Below, in pieces: positions 53,291-61,977 of a stretch of DNA of 64,000 nucleotides. A program made the position numbers and the translations under genes. The stretch comes from Paenibacillus sp. MAHUQ-63 (GTDB lineage Bacteria; Bacillota; Bacilli; Paenibacillales; NBRC-103111). Below the pieces are notes generated by a model. The model saw only the letters and a list, made by a program, of their open reading frames with translations, searched no databases and was not told where the DNA came from. Each line of letters opens with the position of its first letter. Positions within the stretch are counted from its first letter, which is position 1. The stretch covers positions 310,001-374,000 of the forward strand of contig NZ_JARADB010000002.1 of the NCBI RefSeq assembly GCF_028765165.1, in the 5' to 3' direction.

Positions 53291-54276
53291 ATCCACTCGT
53301 AAGTATTCTAATACCTACGTATAATAGGCCGGATTATTTTGAGCAAGCGCTCAAGAGCGCGCTCGCCCAGACGTACCCGAACATTGAAGTGGTCGTGAGC
53401 GACAACAGCGAGACGAATGCCACCGAGCTGGTGGTCCAGAAGTATCAGGCGATGCCGGGCGGCAGCCGAATCCGGTACGTCCGCAACGCACAAAATATCG
53501 GACCGATCGCCAACCAGCAGCAAGCGCTGAATATGGCTTATGGCGAGTTCGTTAACTATTTGATGGACGACGATTTGTTTCACCCGCAAAAGATCGAGAA
53601 GATGATGGCGTATATGCTGCAATACCCGGATGTGACGCTCGTCACCTCGCAAAGACGGGTGGTCAATTCCAAGGGCAACCAGCTCTATGTGCCGCCGATC
53701 GGGACGTTCAAGCTGCTTTATCCCAAAGATACGGTTGTGGACGGCCGGATTTTGACCAAAAGGCTGCTTGAAGATAAAACCAACTATTTGGGCGAGCCCA
53801 CAACGGTCCTGTTCCGCAGAAAAGATCTCGTTGAACCATTCGGCATGCTCTTGGGCAGACAGGTTTATTTTGCGGTAGACTTGGCATCTTGGCTGAATCT
53901 GCTGGATAGAGGAAGAGGTGTCTACATGGTTCAACCGTTAAGCTATCTGCGCTATCATTCCCAGCAGCTGTCACAGCATGAAATGGCCAAAACGGTTGCC
54001 AAAATGGATGTTGAAACGTTCAAAAATTTTGCCGTTCAGAAAGGATACGCGACGCCGCAGATGATCAAAGATTTCGAGAAGCAGCAAGAGAAGAAAAATG
54101 AACAGCCGAAGCAGCAAAAGTCGAATCAGAAGACGATCCAGTTGATCGATCAGAAATTGCTTCAGGATACGGTACAAAAAACTTTCATAAAACTGGTCTC
54201 GAATGTAAAGCCGAGCGTGATTCCAATCCCCTATGTGAAACAGAACGGGAAAAAGAAAAAGAAAAAGAAAGGATGA
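53287..54276 (+). CDS. Glycosyltransferase family 2
   Basis: This 329-residue protein starts inside the previous stop. The GT-A core opens with VSILIPTYNRPDYFEQALKS; DNSE and the metal-binding MDDDLFHP follow. It ends with a long lysine-rich tail (KKKKKKG) that may hold it at the membrane or an acidic polymer. It is clearly paralogous to the minus-strand glycosyltransferase at 56273. It probably adds the cluster's sugar to a surface glycan or protein. Confidence 0.85.
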   Translation: MNPLVSILIPTYNRPDYFEQALKSALAQTYPNIEVVVSDNSETNATELVVQKYQAMPGGSRIRYVRNAQNIGPIANQQQALNMAYGEFVNYLMDDDLFHPQKIEKMMAYMLQYPDVTLVTSQRRVVNSKGNQLYVPPIGTFKLLYPKDTVVDGRILTKRLLEDKTNYLGEPTTVLFRRKDLVEPFGMLLGRQVYFAVDLASWLNLLDRGRGVYMVQPLSYLRYHSQQLSQHEMAKTVAKMDVETFKNFAVQKGYATPQMIKDFEKQQEKKNEQPKQQKSNQKTIQLIDQKLLQDTVQKTFIKLVSNVKPSVIPIPYVKQNGKKKKKKKG

Positions 54277-54977
54277 TTAAGCCTGTGAAAGCGATTCTTA
54301 AGGAATACAAACAGGCACAGGGCGAGCAAGTCTCGTCCTATTGTCTGCCTATTATCGTAGATGGCAAGGTTCTGGGCCGGCTCCGGCCGTTAACGGCAGA
54401 ATCGATTGAGAATCAGGAGGAAATCAAAGCGCTTATGGAATGGCGTGAAGCTGCAGGCAGCTGGTTTGCCACGCAGTTCCCGGCAACGGAGGAAGGGACG
54501 AAAGCTTGGGCCAAACATCAGATTCTGGATGCCGATGACCGGATTTTATTCATTTTGGAGGATGAGGAGCAGACGCCGATCGGGCAGATCGGGTTGATGC
54601 ATTACGATGAAGTGGCCAATACCTGCGAATACGACAATTTGCTGCGCGGCCGCAAAGGCAAATACGGCAACATCGTGCTGCATGCGCTGCTTACCTTGGG
54701 CGGTTGGAGTCTGCGCGAGCTCGGTATCCGCAAAGGATATTTGAATGTGCTGTCGGACAATGTCCGGGCGATTCATCTTTATGAAACGTTAGGCGCCGTC
54801 GAGGTCAAGCGGGTACCGCTGCGCAAAGAGGTGCAGGGCGAATTCGTCCGCTGGATTCCCGCCGAGGGACAGCTTGAAGGGGAGCCCGAACGGGAAATGG
54901 TTACGATGGTCGTGACCCGGGAGGCGTTCATCCGCAGATTCGGCGGCATGGTTGAGATGGGTTCGGGGGAGGGATAA
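54273..54977 (+). CDS. GNAT-type N-acetyltransferase (sugar-modifying)
   Basis: This 234-residue protein overlaps the previous gene (ATGA). It has a GNAT pattern in its second half (PIGQIGLMHYDEVANTCEYD, GRKGKYGNIVLHALLTLG, LNVLSDNVRAIHLYETLGAV), as in RimJ-like and sugar-amine acetyltransferases. It lies directly before an aminotransferase. It probably acylates the amino group that enzyme installs on the CDP-linked sugar. The C-terminal 40 residues are unassigned. Confidence 0.75.
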   Translation: MIKPVKAILKEYKQAQGEQVSSYCLPIIVDGKVLGRLRPLTAESIENQEEIKALMEWREAAGSWFATQFPATEEGTKAWAKHQILDADDRILFILEDEEQTPIGQIGLMHYDEVANTCEYDNLLRGRKGKYGNIVLHALLTLGGWSLRELGIRKGYLNVLSDNVRAIHLYETLGAVEVKRVPLRKEVQGEFVRWIPAEGQLEGEPEREMVTMVVTREAFIRRFGGMVEMGSGEG

Positions 54978-54979
54978 TC

Positions 54980-56110
54980 ATGGAAATCAGACTGTTTAAA
55001 CCGTCCGTCGGCAGCGAAGAAATGGCCAGCATGGGGGAGGTGTTCGACAAAGCCTGGCTCGGACTCGGTCCCCGCGTAGGCGAGTTCGAGAAGAAATGGA
55101 GCGATTACATTGGCAGCGCCGAATCGGTTGGGGTGAACTCTTGTACGGCCGCGCTGCACTTGGCGTTGTCCGCTTTCAAATTCCCGCCAGGGAAGAAAGT
55201 GCTCGTTCCTGTCGTGACGTTCGCTGCGACGGCGATGGCCGTTCTCTACAATGGACTCGTACCGGTCTTCGTGGATGTGGACGAACGAACCTTCGGCCTT
55301 TCCTTGGAAGATCTGGAACGCAAATACGATGCGGACTGCGTGGCCGTCATTCCCGTGCACTTCATGGGGCATCCCGTGCCAATGGATGTCCTGGTCCCTT
55401 GGGCCAAGGCACGCGGCTTGAAAGTCATTGAGGATACGGCACACTCGGCCGGCGGGAAGTATAGGGGCAAGTCGCTCGGGACATGGGGCGATATCGGCTG
55501 CTTCAGCTTTGAGGAGAAGAAATGCATGACGACCGGTGACGGGGGGATGATCTCCTCGAACGATCCGGAGCTGCTGCGGCCGCTGCGGCACTCGCGCTGG
55601 GTCGGCATCAATAAGGATACATGGGAGCGCTATGAGCAAAATGCTTCTTACCATGCCGATGCAAACTCTTGGTATTATGAGATTTCGGATGTCGGCTATA
55701 AATACAACATGAACGATCTGATGGCTTCCATCGGCCTCGTACAGCTCGGGAAGCTCGATAAAATGAACCGCCGGAGGGAAGCCATCATCGGTCAATATGT
55801 CGCCGGTCTTGCCGGCTCCAACCATGTCCGTCCGGCGATACCCTACCGGCTGCAGGATTCCTCTTACTGGGGATTCGTCGTGCGGGTGAAAGATCGCGAG
55901 CGGTTTATTCTGCATATGAAGAGCAAAGGCATTGCTACGGGCGTGCACTATATGCCGCTGACGATGCATCCGCTCTTCGCTTCTTATGCGGCGGAAACGC
56001 CGGTCGCTCAAACGCTGTGGCGTGAGCTCGTGACACTGCCGCTGTTCCCGGACTTGACGGACGAAGAAGTCGCGTATGTGCTTGAGAGTGTGCATGCCTA
56101 TACGCCGTAA
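54980..56110 (+). CDS. DegT/DnrJ/EryC1/StrS family sugar aminotransferase
   Basis: This 376-residue PLP enzyme has VNSCTAALHLALSAFKFP, EDTAHSAGGKYRG, and FSFEEKKCMTTGDGGMISS with K181 as the expected Schiff-base lysine. Retention of this Lys argues for a true aminotransferase and against an RfbH-type 3-dehydrase, which has His there. It would convert the CDP-ketosugar to an amino sugar. It is the last gene of the operon and is followed by a terminator. Confidence 0.9.
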   Translation: MEIRLFKPSVGSEEMASMGEVFDKAWLGLGPRVGEFEKKWSDYIGSAESVGVNSCTAALHLALSAFKFPPGKKVLVPVVTFAATAMAVLYNGLVPVFVDVDERTFGLSLEDLERKYDADCVAVIPVHFMGHPVPMDVLVPWAKARGLKVIEDTAHSAGGKYRGKSLGTWGDIGCFSFEEKKCMTTGDGGMISSNDPELLRPLRHSRWVGINKDTWERYEQNASYHADANSWYYEISDVGYKYNMNDLMASIGLVQLGKLDKMNRRREAIIGQYVAGLAGSNHVRPAIPYRLQDSSYWGFVVRVKDRERFILHMKSKGIATGVHYMPLTMHPLFASYAAETPVAQTLWRELVTLPLFPDLTDEEVAYVLESVHAYTP

Positions 56111-56119
56111 GGCATAGAT

Positions 56120-56150
56120 AGACCGTCCCTTTGCTGCGGACGGTCTTTTT
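56120..56150 (+). terminator. Terminator after the aminotransferase gene
   Basis: GACCGTCC pairs with GGACGGTC, followed by TTTTT. Confidence 0.85.
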
Positions 56151-56221
56151 GGTTGAACGGCCTGTCCGGCCGCAGAACGAACCCGGAGGCTGCCTTTGCC
56201 GCGCACAGCGGCAGCAAACAT

Positions 56222-56247
56222 AAAAAACAGCGGCACCACCGCTGTTA
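56222..56247 (-). terminator. Terminator after the minus-strand glycosyltransferase
   Basis: On the minus strand AACAGCGG pairs with CCGCTGTT, followed by TTTTT. Confidence 0.7.
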
Positions 56248-56272
56248 AATTCGCCGAAGGCGGCCCTCAAGC

Positions 56273-57250
56273 TCAGCCCTTCTCCAGCCGCTCGGCCAAC
56301 CGCTTCAAGTCCTTCGCCTGCGCGGACAGCTTCTTCATCTTCCCGCATACGCTCGCAAGCCGGCGCACTCTGAGCAGAAGCTCTTTCGCGTACTGGCCGT
56401 TGGTAGCTTCGTTCCACTGGGGGAACTGCTTCAGCATGGTTTTGGATAGTCTGTTCACCAGTTCGGCGAAAGCTTTCGGGTCATCGAATATGCCGTTCTG
56501 CTGGGCTATGAGCGTGGCGTCGATCCAGTCGCATTTGCGCCCCATACGGGACAGCAGCGTCTTGGTCAACTGCTCCGGATGCTTTCTGAACGAGCTTAGC
56601 GGCTGCTGCAGCATCACCGCGTTTTTGTTGCTGAGCAGCGCGATCCATGTCGCGACATCCACATTATTGTAGGCCTGGCGGCCGCCATAAGACCCGAAGG
56701 GCTCCGTAAGGTCATCTTTGCGGAAAAGTCCCGTCGTCGGCTCGCCGATGTAGTTTTTCGTATCGGTAAGCATGCGTTTGATGAGCGACCGTCCTGGGAT
56801 GACAGGCTTTCTTGAGCCGGCCAATGAGTAGAGGCTATCGGAGGAGATACTGACCGGCAGCCCCGAGCCGTCAATAATTTGCCTGCGGGAGAAGACGAGC
56901 CCGACCTTGGGGTCGGAGACGAGATAAGGAACCATCAGCTCAATCTTTCGGGGATGAAACAAGTCGTCATCCATAAGATAGTTGACATACTCCCCGGTTG
57001 CGAGCTGGAAACATCTCTGCTGATTAGCGATAGGACCGATGTTCGCTGCATTTCGTATATACCTGATGGCGGAGCCACGCGGTGACGAGAGGTGCGATTT
57101 CACCACTCGCTCCGTCGCATCGTCCTCACTGTTATCGCAAATGATAATTTCAATACGAGGGTATGTCTGGCTGAGAGCACTGCGGAGTGCTTGTTCCAGA
57201 TAGAGAGGCCGGCGGTAAGTGGGTATTAAAATGCTGACAAGTGGTATCAT
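56273..57250 (-). CDS. Glycosyltransferase family 2
   Basis: This 325-residue protein has the GT-A start SILIPTYRRPLYLEQALRSA and the metal-binding MDDDLFHP. It resembles the plus-strand glycosyltransferase at 53287 along its length, including GPIANQQ and YIGEPTTGLF. It lacks the poly-lysine end but has a basic C-terminus (KDLKRLAERLEKG). It lies 45 bases downstream of the CDP-glucose synthase gene in the same direction, so the two are probably co-transcribed. Confidence 0.85.
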   Translation of the reverse strand: MIPLVSILIPTYRRPLYLEQALRSALSQTYPRIEIIICDNSEDDATERVVKSHLSSPRGSAIRYIRNAANIGPIANQQRCFQLATGEYVNYLMDDDLFHPRKIELMVPYLVSDPKVGLVFSRRQIIDGSGLPVSISSDSLYSLAGSRKPVIPGRSLIKRMLTDTKNYIGEPTTGLFRKDDLTEPFGSYGGRQAYNNVDVATWIALLSNKNAVMLQQPLSSFRKHPEQLTKTLLSRMGRKCDWIDATLIAQQNGIFDDPKAFAELVNRLSKTMLKQFPQWNEATNGQYAKELLLRVRRLASVCGKMKKLSAQAKDLKRLAERLEKG

Positions 57251-57295
57251 CGGACTTCTCCTTTCATCACCGTATGGAGCCCGCGACGCTGCGGT

Positions 57296-58066
57296 TTACC
57301 AAATTTTCCAGGGAGCTTGCCCCGACTCCCAGAGCTGCTGCAAATACTGCTGATCCCGCAAGGTGTCCATGGCGTACCAGAAATCGGTATGCTTGTAAGC
57401 ATGCAATTGTCCGTTCACGGCCAGCTGCTCAAGAGGCTCTTTTTCAAAGTGAGTGGCATCCCCTTTGATATAATCGAAAACTTCCGGCTGCAGGACGAAG
57501 AAACCGCCGTTAATCCATCTGCCGTCGCCTTTCGGCTTCTCCAGGAACTTCACAACTTCATCTCCGCTTCCGAAGGTAAGACCGCCGAATCTGGCCGTAG
57601 GCTGAACGGCCGTGAGGGTTGCGAGTTTGCCATGAGCTTGGTGGAATGTCAGAAGTTCCGGCAAATGAACGTTCGTCAGCCCATCCCCGTAGGTCAAGAG
57701 GAAGGGCTCATCCCCGATATATTTCTGAATACGCTTTACACGGCCCCCGGTCATGGATGCATCGCCCGTATGAACGAGCTTAATTTTCCAAGGCTCTGTC
57801 GGGTGGGACAGATAGGAAGCAGTGTTTGTTGTCAGGTCAATCTCCATATCGGACTCTTGCAGGGTGTAATTGGCAAAATAATCTTTAATGACGTGCCCTT
57901 TATATCCTAGGCATATAATAAACTCATTGAACCCGTAAAATGAGTAAAATTTCATAATATGCCACAGAATAGGTCGATCGCCAATGAGAATCATAGGTTT
58001 AGGCTTGGAGTGAGTTTCTTCCCGGAATCTGGTGCCGAATCCGCCAGCCAAAATAACAACTTTCAT
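57296..58066 (-). CDS. rfbF: Glucose-1-phosphate cytidylyltransferase
   Basis: The ATG at 58066 (AGGGGAG at seven bases) gives 256 residues; the ATG at 58072 is too close to the ribosome site. The nucleotidyltransferase motif is VVILAGGFGTRFREETHSKP. KPMILIGDRPILWHIMK and LLTYGDGLTNV (metal site) are typical of RfbF. It makes CDP-glucose, the substrate of the dehydratase encoded at 51633. It is split from the rest of the pathway onto the opposite strand, with a glycosyltransferase behind it. Confidence 0.92.
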   Translation of the reverse strand: MKVVILAGGFGTRFREETHSKPKPMILIGDRPILWHIMKFYSFYGFNEFIICLGYKGHVIKDYFANYTLQESDMEIDLTTNTASYLSHPTEPWKIKLVHTGDASMTGGRVKRIQKYIGDEPFLLTYGDGLTNVHLPELLTFHQAHGKLATLTAVQPTARFGGLTFGSGDEVVKFLEKPKGDGRWINGGFFVLQPEVFDYIKGDATHFEKEPLEQLAVNGQLHAYKHTDFWYAMDTLRDQQYLQQLWESGQAPWKIW

Positions 58067-58293
58067 TCTCATTCTCCCCTCTATGGTTCTAAAACTAGTA
58101 CTACAGTATTATATGTAAATCTCTTCCTATTGACAGAGACAACTATAAATAGATTCATAATCGGGCAGCCGGGCATGTGGAGCGGGAAAGTGGATGGTAT
58201 AAAATTCGCGGAAGTGGAGGATGAATCTCAGACTGTTTTTGGCTATAATAACAACAGAAGAACTTTCAATAAAACCAAAGTGGGGTAATCACA

Positions 58294-58512
58294 ATGGATA
58301 TGTATATCTACTATTCGATCTTTTCGATTATATTGCTGGCTGGTTTAGTAACCACATTCATGGTTGGCTTCTCTCGTAAGAACCGGGAAGGCGATACGAC
58401 GTATTTTCAAAAAACCGGGGTCAAATGGGTGCGGCTTACATCCTTCTATGTCGTTTCGATCGCAGCGGGGCTGTTAGCTCTGCTAGCTTATATCCGATAT
58501 TTGCTTCATTAA
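58294..58512 (+). CDS. Small membrane protein of unknown function
   Basis: This 72-residue protein has two membrane spans (about 4-26 and 47-70) joined by a basic loop (SRKNREGDTTYFQKTGVKW). Its ribosome site (GTGGGG) is weak to moderate. It is encoded alone, followed by a strong terminator. No function can be assigned; small stress-related membrane proteins often look like this. Confidence 0.6.
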   Translation: MDMYIYYSIFSIILLAGLVTTFMVGFSRKNREGDTTYFQKTGVKWVRLTSFYVVSIAAGLLALLAYIRYLLH

Positions 58513-58562
58513 AAAAAGACCGTATCTTTGCAGCTCTCAGGCAAAGATACGGTTATTTTTTT
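58511..58562. terminator. Bidirectional terminator
   Basis: ACCGTATCTTTG pairs with CAAAGATACGGT, with an A run before and TTTTTTT after, between a plus-strand small gene and the minus-strand MocR gene. Confidence 0.88.
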
Positions 58563-60000
58563 ATTTCATATGCTGTTGCAGCGCTTCGCTAAGTTGTGTA
58601 AGTCCGACACGCATGTCCGCGAGCGGCGGTCTGGCGAAGCTGATCCGCATGAATCCGTGATCGGAGCCGTACACGCTGCCCGGAACGAAAAGCACGCCGC
58701 GCTTGATCGCTTCGTCCAACAATTTGAAATCGTCGACTTGGCCATTGATTTTGCACCACAGATTCAGTCCGCCCTGCGGCTCGCTGAAGGTGACGGAGCT
58801 GCCCGCGGCTGCGCGCAATTCCTTCATTAGGGTATCGCGCTTCTCCAGCAGACTGTGGCGCAACAGCTGAATTTGGCGCTCGCAATGCCCTCCGGCGATG
58901 AAGTGGCTGGCGACCCATTGCGGGATGCGGCTCAAGCCGAAATCCATCTGCTGCCGCGCATCCGTTAACCGGCTGACGACCGCTTGAGGCGCGATTAACC
59001 AGCCGATGCGAAGGCCGGATGCGGCTATTTTGGAGAGGGATCCGATGTACAGGACGTTGCCTGTCGTATCCAGCGACTTCAAGGTCGGGGGCGGATCGCC
59101 GTGAAAGGCCGTCAAGGTGAAAGGGTCATCCTCCACAATAGGAATCCCCAAATCGGCTGCGATTTGCAGCAGTCGAATTTTGCGTTCCAGCGGCATGACG
59201 CTGCCGGTCGGATTCTGAAAGTTCGGATTCAGGAATAACATGCGAATCCGATGCTGCCGGTGCAGCGCCACGATATCGTCGGGATTCATGCCCATCTCAT
59301 CGACGGGAAGCCGGACCAACCGCAGTCCAGCGGATTGGAACATCGGCAAGGAGTAGCAGTAGGACGGATCCTCGATCGCGACCGTATCCCCAGGGCTAAG
59401 CAAGCACTGAGTGATCAGGTACAAGGATTGCTGCGAGCCGGATGTGATGAGAATCGAGGATTCCATACTGCGAATGTCAAGCTGCTTCTCCAGATAGGGC
59501 ACCAAAGCTTCTCTGAGCGGGGCATATCCCTGCGGGTCGTCGTAGCCGAGATCCTCCTCGAACGGCTGCTCGCGCATCAGCGCACGCACGATGTCGTTCG
59601 GAAACAGATCGGGCGCCAATTCGCCGCTGGCAAAATCGATCATATCTCCGGGCGCTTTGCGCAGCTCTTCGCGGATGCGGCGAATGAACGGCAGATTCGG
59701 CAGGAAGGTGCCGCCTTCCACATAAGTCCGCCAGTTCGGAGTTTGCTTCGGCGTAATCCCCCACTTATGGCGGGTTACTCGGGTCCCGCTGCCTTTGGCG
59801 CGCTCAATCAGGCCGGAGGCGAGCAGTTCGTCATATGCGAGAATGACGGTACTGCGATTAACGCCAAGGGCATCCGCCAATTTCCGTTCGGAGGGGAGTA
59901 AGCTTCCGGGCGGGAATTCACCGAAGGCGATCCGGCGTTCCATATAATCAGCGATTTGCTGGTAAATAGGCTTCTTAACAGTTCGGTCTGGCTTCCACAT
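58561..60000 (-). CDS. MocR/PdxR-type regulator (GntR HTH + aminotransferase fold)
   Basis: The ATG at 60000 gives 479 residues. The GntR winged helix lies at about 10-80 (LLPSERKLADALGVNRSTVI). A fold-type I PLP domain follows with VEDDPFTLT and the Schiff-base lysine in YIGSLSKIAASGLRIGWLI. MocR proteins use PLP or an aldimine as effector and often control vitamin B6 or amino-acid genes. The divergent neighbour is a hexuronate regulator, so the target may lie elsewhere. The frame extends upstream to 60198 without a ribosome site, so I kept the ATG that fits family length. Confidence 0.85.
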   Translation of the reverse strand: MWKPDRTVKKPIYQQIADYMERRIAFGEFPPGSLLPSERKLADALGVNRSTVILAYDELLASGLIERAKGSGTRVTRHKWGITPKQTPNWRTYVEGGTFLPNLPFIRRIREELRKAPGDMIDFASGELAPDLFPNDIVRALMREQPFEEDLGYDDPQGYAPLREALVPYLEKQLDIRSMESSILITSGSQQSLYLITQCLLSPGDTVAIEDPSYCYSLPMFQSAGLRLVRLPVDEMGMNPDDIVALHRQHRIRMLFLNPNFQNPTGSVMPLERKIRLLQIAADLGIPIVEDDPFTLTAFHGDPPPTLKSLDTTGNVLYIGSLSKIAASGLRIGWLIAPQAVVSRLTDARQQMDFGLSRIPQWVASHFIAGGHCERQIQLLRHSLLEKRDTLMKELRAAAGSSVTFSEPQGGLNLWCKINGQVDDFKLLDEAIKRGVLFVPGSVYGSDHGFMRISFARPPLADMRVGLTQLSEALQQHMK

Positions 60001-60139
60001 AACGGTGTCAACACCTTCATTATCAGTATTGCCTGGATTTAAAAAATATTGCAGAACCAGTATATCATCTTGCTCAGGCGAGAGGAGAGGCATGCTCATA
60101 CCGGAATGTTTCAATTTCATGAACATAGGCCTCTTTTCG

Positions 60140-60168
60140 ACTGCCATACTTGTATGGTAGTATGGTAG
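60140..60168 (+). promoter_or_regulatory. GntR-type operator with direct repeat
   Basis: CCATACTTGTATGG (60144-60157) is a palindrome extended by CTG/TAG on either side. TATGGTAG is repeated directly at 60153-60160 and 60161-60168. It lies between the MocR and UxuR-like genes and could be bound by either product. Confidence 0.55.
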
Positions 60169-60200
60169 TAACAGATAAAACAAGGAGGTGAATCTCACCG

Positions 60201-60872
60201 TTGATCATAAAACCGACGACCAGTACAACTCGTGATGCCGTGTACCAAGCTCTTAAGGAGCAGATTCTGATGCTCGATTTGCCGCCCGGCACCGGGATTT
60301 CGGAGAAAGAAATCTCCGTGCAATTCGGTGTGAGCCGGACGCCGGTGCGTGAAAGCTTCGTGCAATTGTCGCAGGAAGGCCTGCTCGACATTTATCCGCA
60401 GCGCGGCACGTTCGTCTCGCTGATCGATCTCGAGCTCGTGGAAGAAGCGCGCTTCATTCGCGAGCAGCTGGAGCGGGCGGTAATCTCGCTCGCATGCGAA
60501 AGCTTCCCGGAGGCACCGCTGGCGCAGCTTCGCTCGAATTTGGCCCATCAGCAAGTATCCATGAAGGAGAAAGATTTCAAGATGATGTTCGAGCTCGACG
60601 AGGCGTTTCACCGAACGATCTTCGAAGGGTGCAGGAAGCTGAACACGTGGGCCGTGATTCAGCAGGTGAACGTTCATCTGAACCGGACGCGGATGCTCAG
60701 GCTGGCTGCGGACCACCGGTGGGACGAGCTGTATGAACAGCATCGGTTGATGGTAGAGGCGATTGCAGGCAAGCAGGCTGAGAAGGCTGAGCTCCTGATG
60801 AGCGCGCATCTGCACCTCACGATTGCCGATCAAGCGGTACTCCAAGAGAAGTTCCAAGCGTATTTCAAATAG
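60201..60872 (+). CDS. GntR/FadR-type regulator (FCD domain), UxuR-like
   Basis: The TTG at 60201 lies nine bases behind AAGGAGGTGA and gives 223 residues. An N-terminal GntR winged helix (ISEKEISVQFGVSRTPVRES) precedes an FCD effector domain with conserved metal-binding His/Asp (MFELDEAFHRTIFEGC and the QHRLMVEAI region). It is the first gene of the hexuronate operon and probably represses it until mannonate or a hexuronate binds. Confidence 0.9.
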   Translation: MIIKPTTSTTRDAVYQALKEQILMLDLPPGTGISEKEISVQFGVSRTPVRESFVQLSQEGLLDIYPQRGTFVSLIDLELVEEARFIREQLERAVISLACESFPEAPLAQLRSNLAHQQVSMKEKDFKMMFELDEAFHRTIFEGCRKLNTWAVIQQVNVHLNRTRMLRLAADHRWDELYEQHRLMVEAIAGKQAEKAELLMSAHLHLTIADQAVLQEKFQAYFK

Positions 60873-60893
60873 CAGAAGGAGGCGGCATAAGCG

Positions 60894-61976
60894 ATGAAAA
60901 TGGTTTTTCGCTGGTTTGGCGAAGGCAACGACACGGTCACACTGCAGCAGATCAAGCAAATCCCCGGCGTGGAGGGCATTGTCTGGGCGCTGCACGACGT
61001 TCCGGCCGGCGAGGAATGGCCGATGGACAAAATTATGAAGGTGAAGGAAGCCGCTGATGCGGCGGGGCTTCATATGAAAGTCGTGGAGAGCGTCAATATT
61101 CACGAGGATATTAAGCTGGGGCTGCCAAGCCGCGATATTTACATTGACAACTACAAGAAGACGATCGCCAAATTGGCGGAAGTCGGCGTCAAAGTCATTT
61201 GCTATAATTTTATGCCTGTCTTCGATTGGGTACGGACCGATCTGCATAAAGAGCTGGAAGATGGATCGACGGCTTTGTTCTATGAGAAAGAAAAGGTGGC
61301 GCACCTCAATCTGGACGAGCAGGTGAAGCGGATCAACGCCAACCCGAACTTCACGATGCCAGGCTGGGAGCCGGAACGCTTGGCGCATCTGACGGAATTG
61401 TTCGAAGCGTATCAAGGGGTTACGGAAGAGCAGTTGTTCGAGAACGCCAAATATTTTCTGGAAGCCATCATTCCCTATGCCGAGAAATACGATATCCGCA
61501 TGGCCATTCATCCGGATGATCCGCCTTGGCCGATTTTCGGCTTGCCGCGAATCATTACCGGTCAGGATCATGTTCGCCGTTTCCTTAGTCTCGTCGACAG
61601 CCCGTACAACGGCCTCACCATGTGCAGCGGCTCGCTCGGGGCGAATCCGGCCAATGATATCGTCTCCATCGTGTACGAATTCGCAGACCGGATCCCGTTC
61701 GCGCATATCCGCAACGTACGGGTGTATGAGAACGGCGATTTCATCGAAACGTCTCATCGCACAACGGACGGTACGGTTGATATTGCCGGCATCGTGAAGG
61801 CGCTTCATGAGAACGGATACGAAGGATTTTGCCGACCGGATCACGGCAGACATATTTGGGACGAGCAGTGCAGACCGGGCTACGGCTTGTACGACCGGGC
61901 GCTAGGCATTATGTATTTATGGGGATTATGGGATGCGAACCGCAGACAATTACAAGATGAAAGGGTGGTCGGCTAA
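60894..61976 (+). CDS. uxuA: Mannonate dehydratase
   Basis: This 360-residue enzyme matches Uxu[21 protein letters not shown] start, the TIM-barrel segments [32 protein letters not shown] with conserved His/Asp for Mn(II) or Fe(II), and [13 protein letters not shown]. It converts D-mannonate to 2-keto-3-deoxygluconate in glucuronate degradation. It sits between its probable regulator and an SDR that makes mannonate from fructuronate. Confidence 0.94.
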   Translation: MKMVFRWFGEGNDTVTLQQIKQIPGVEGIVWALHDVPAGEEWPMDKIMKVKEAADAAGLHMKVVESVNIHEDIKLGLPSRDIYIDNYKKTIAKLAEVGVKVICYNFMPVFDWVRTDLHKELEDGSTALFYEKEKVAHLNLDEQVKRINANPNFTMPGWEPERLAHLTELFEAYQGVTEEQLFENAKYFLEAIIPYAEKYDIRMAIHPDDPPWPIFGLPRIITGQDHVRRFLSLVDSPYNGLTMCSGSLGANPANDIVSIVYEFADRIPFAHIRNVRVYENGDFIETSHRTTDGTVDIAGIVKALHENGYEGFCRPDHGRHIWDEQCRPGYGLYDRALGIMYLWGLWDANRRQLQDERVVG

Positions 61977-61977
61977 G

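Noticed and set aside
54980..56110. RfbH-type CDP-4-keto-6-deoxyglucose 3-dehydrase
   Set aside because: The enzyme keeps the Schiff-base Lys (K181) where RfbH has His, and no iron-sulfur ligands are evident.
54779..56239. Long minus-strand open frame (486 codons) opposite the DegT gene
   Set aside because: It is a shadow of the aminotransferase, which has intact PLP motifs; no ribosome site or domain on the minus side.
60195..61853. Long minus-strand open frame (552 codons) opposite uxuA
   Set aside because: It is a shadow of the GntR and uxuA genes, whose plus-strand products carry clear family motifs. The minus product is Arg/His/Leu-rich and lacks domains.
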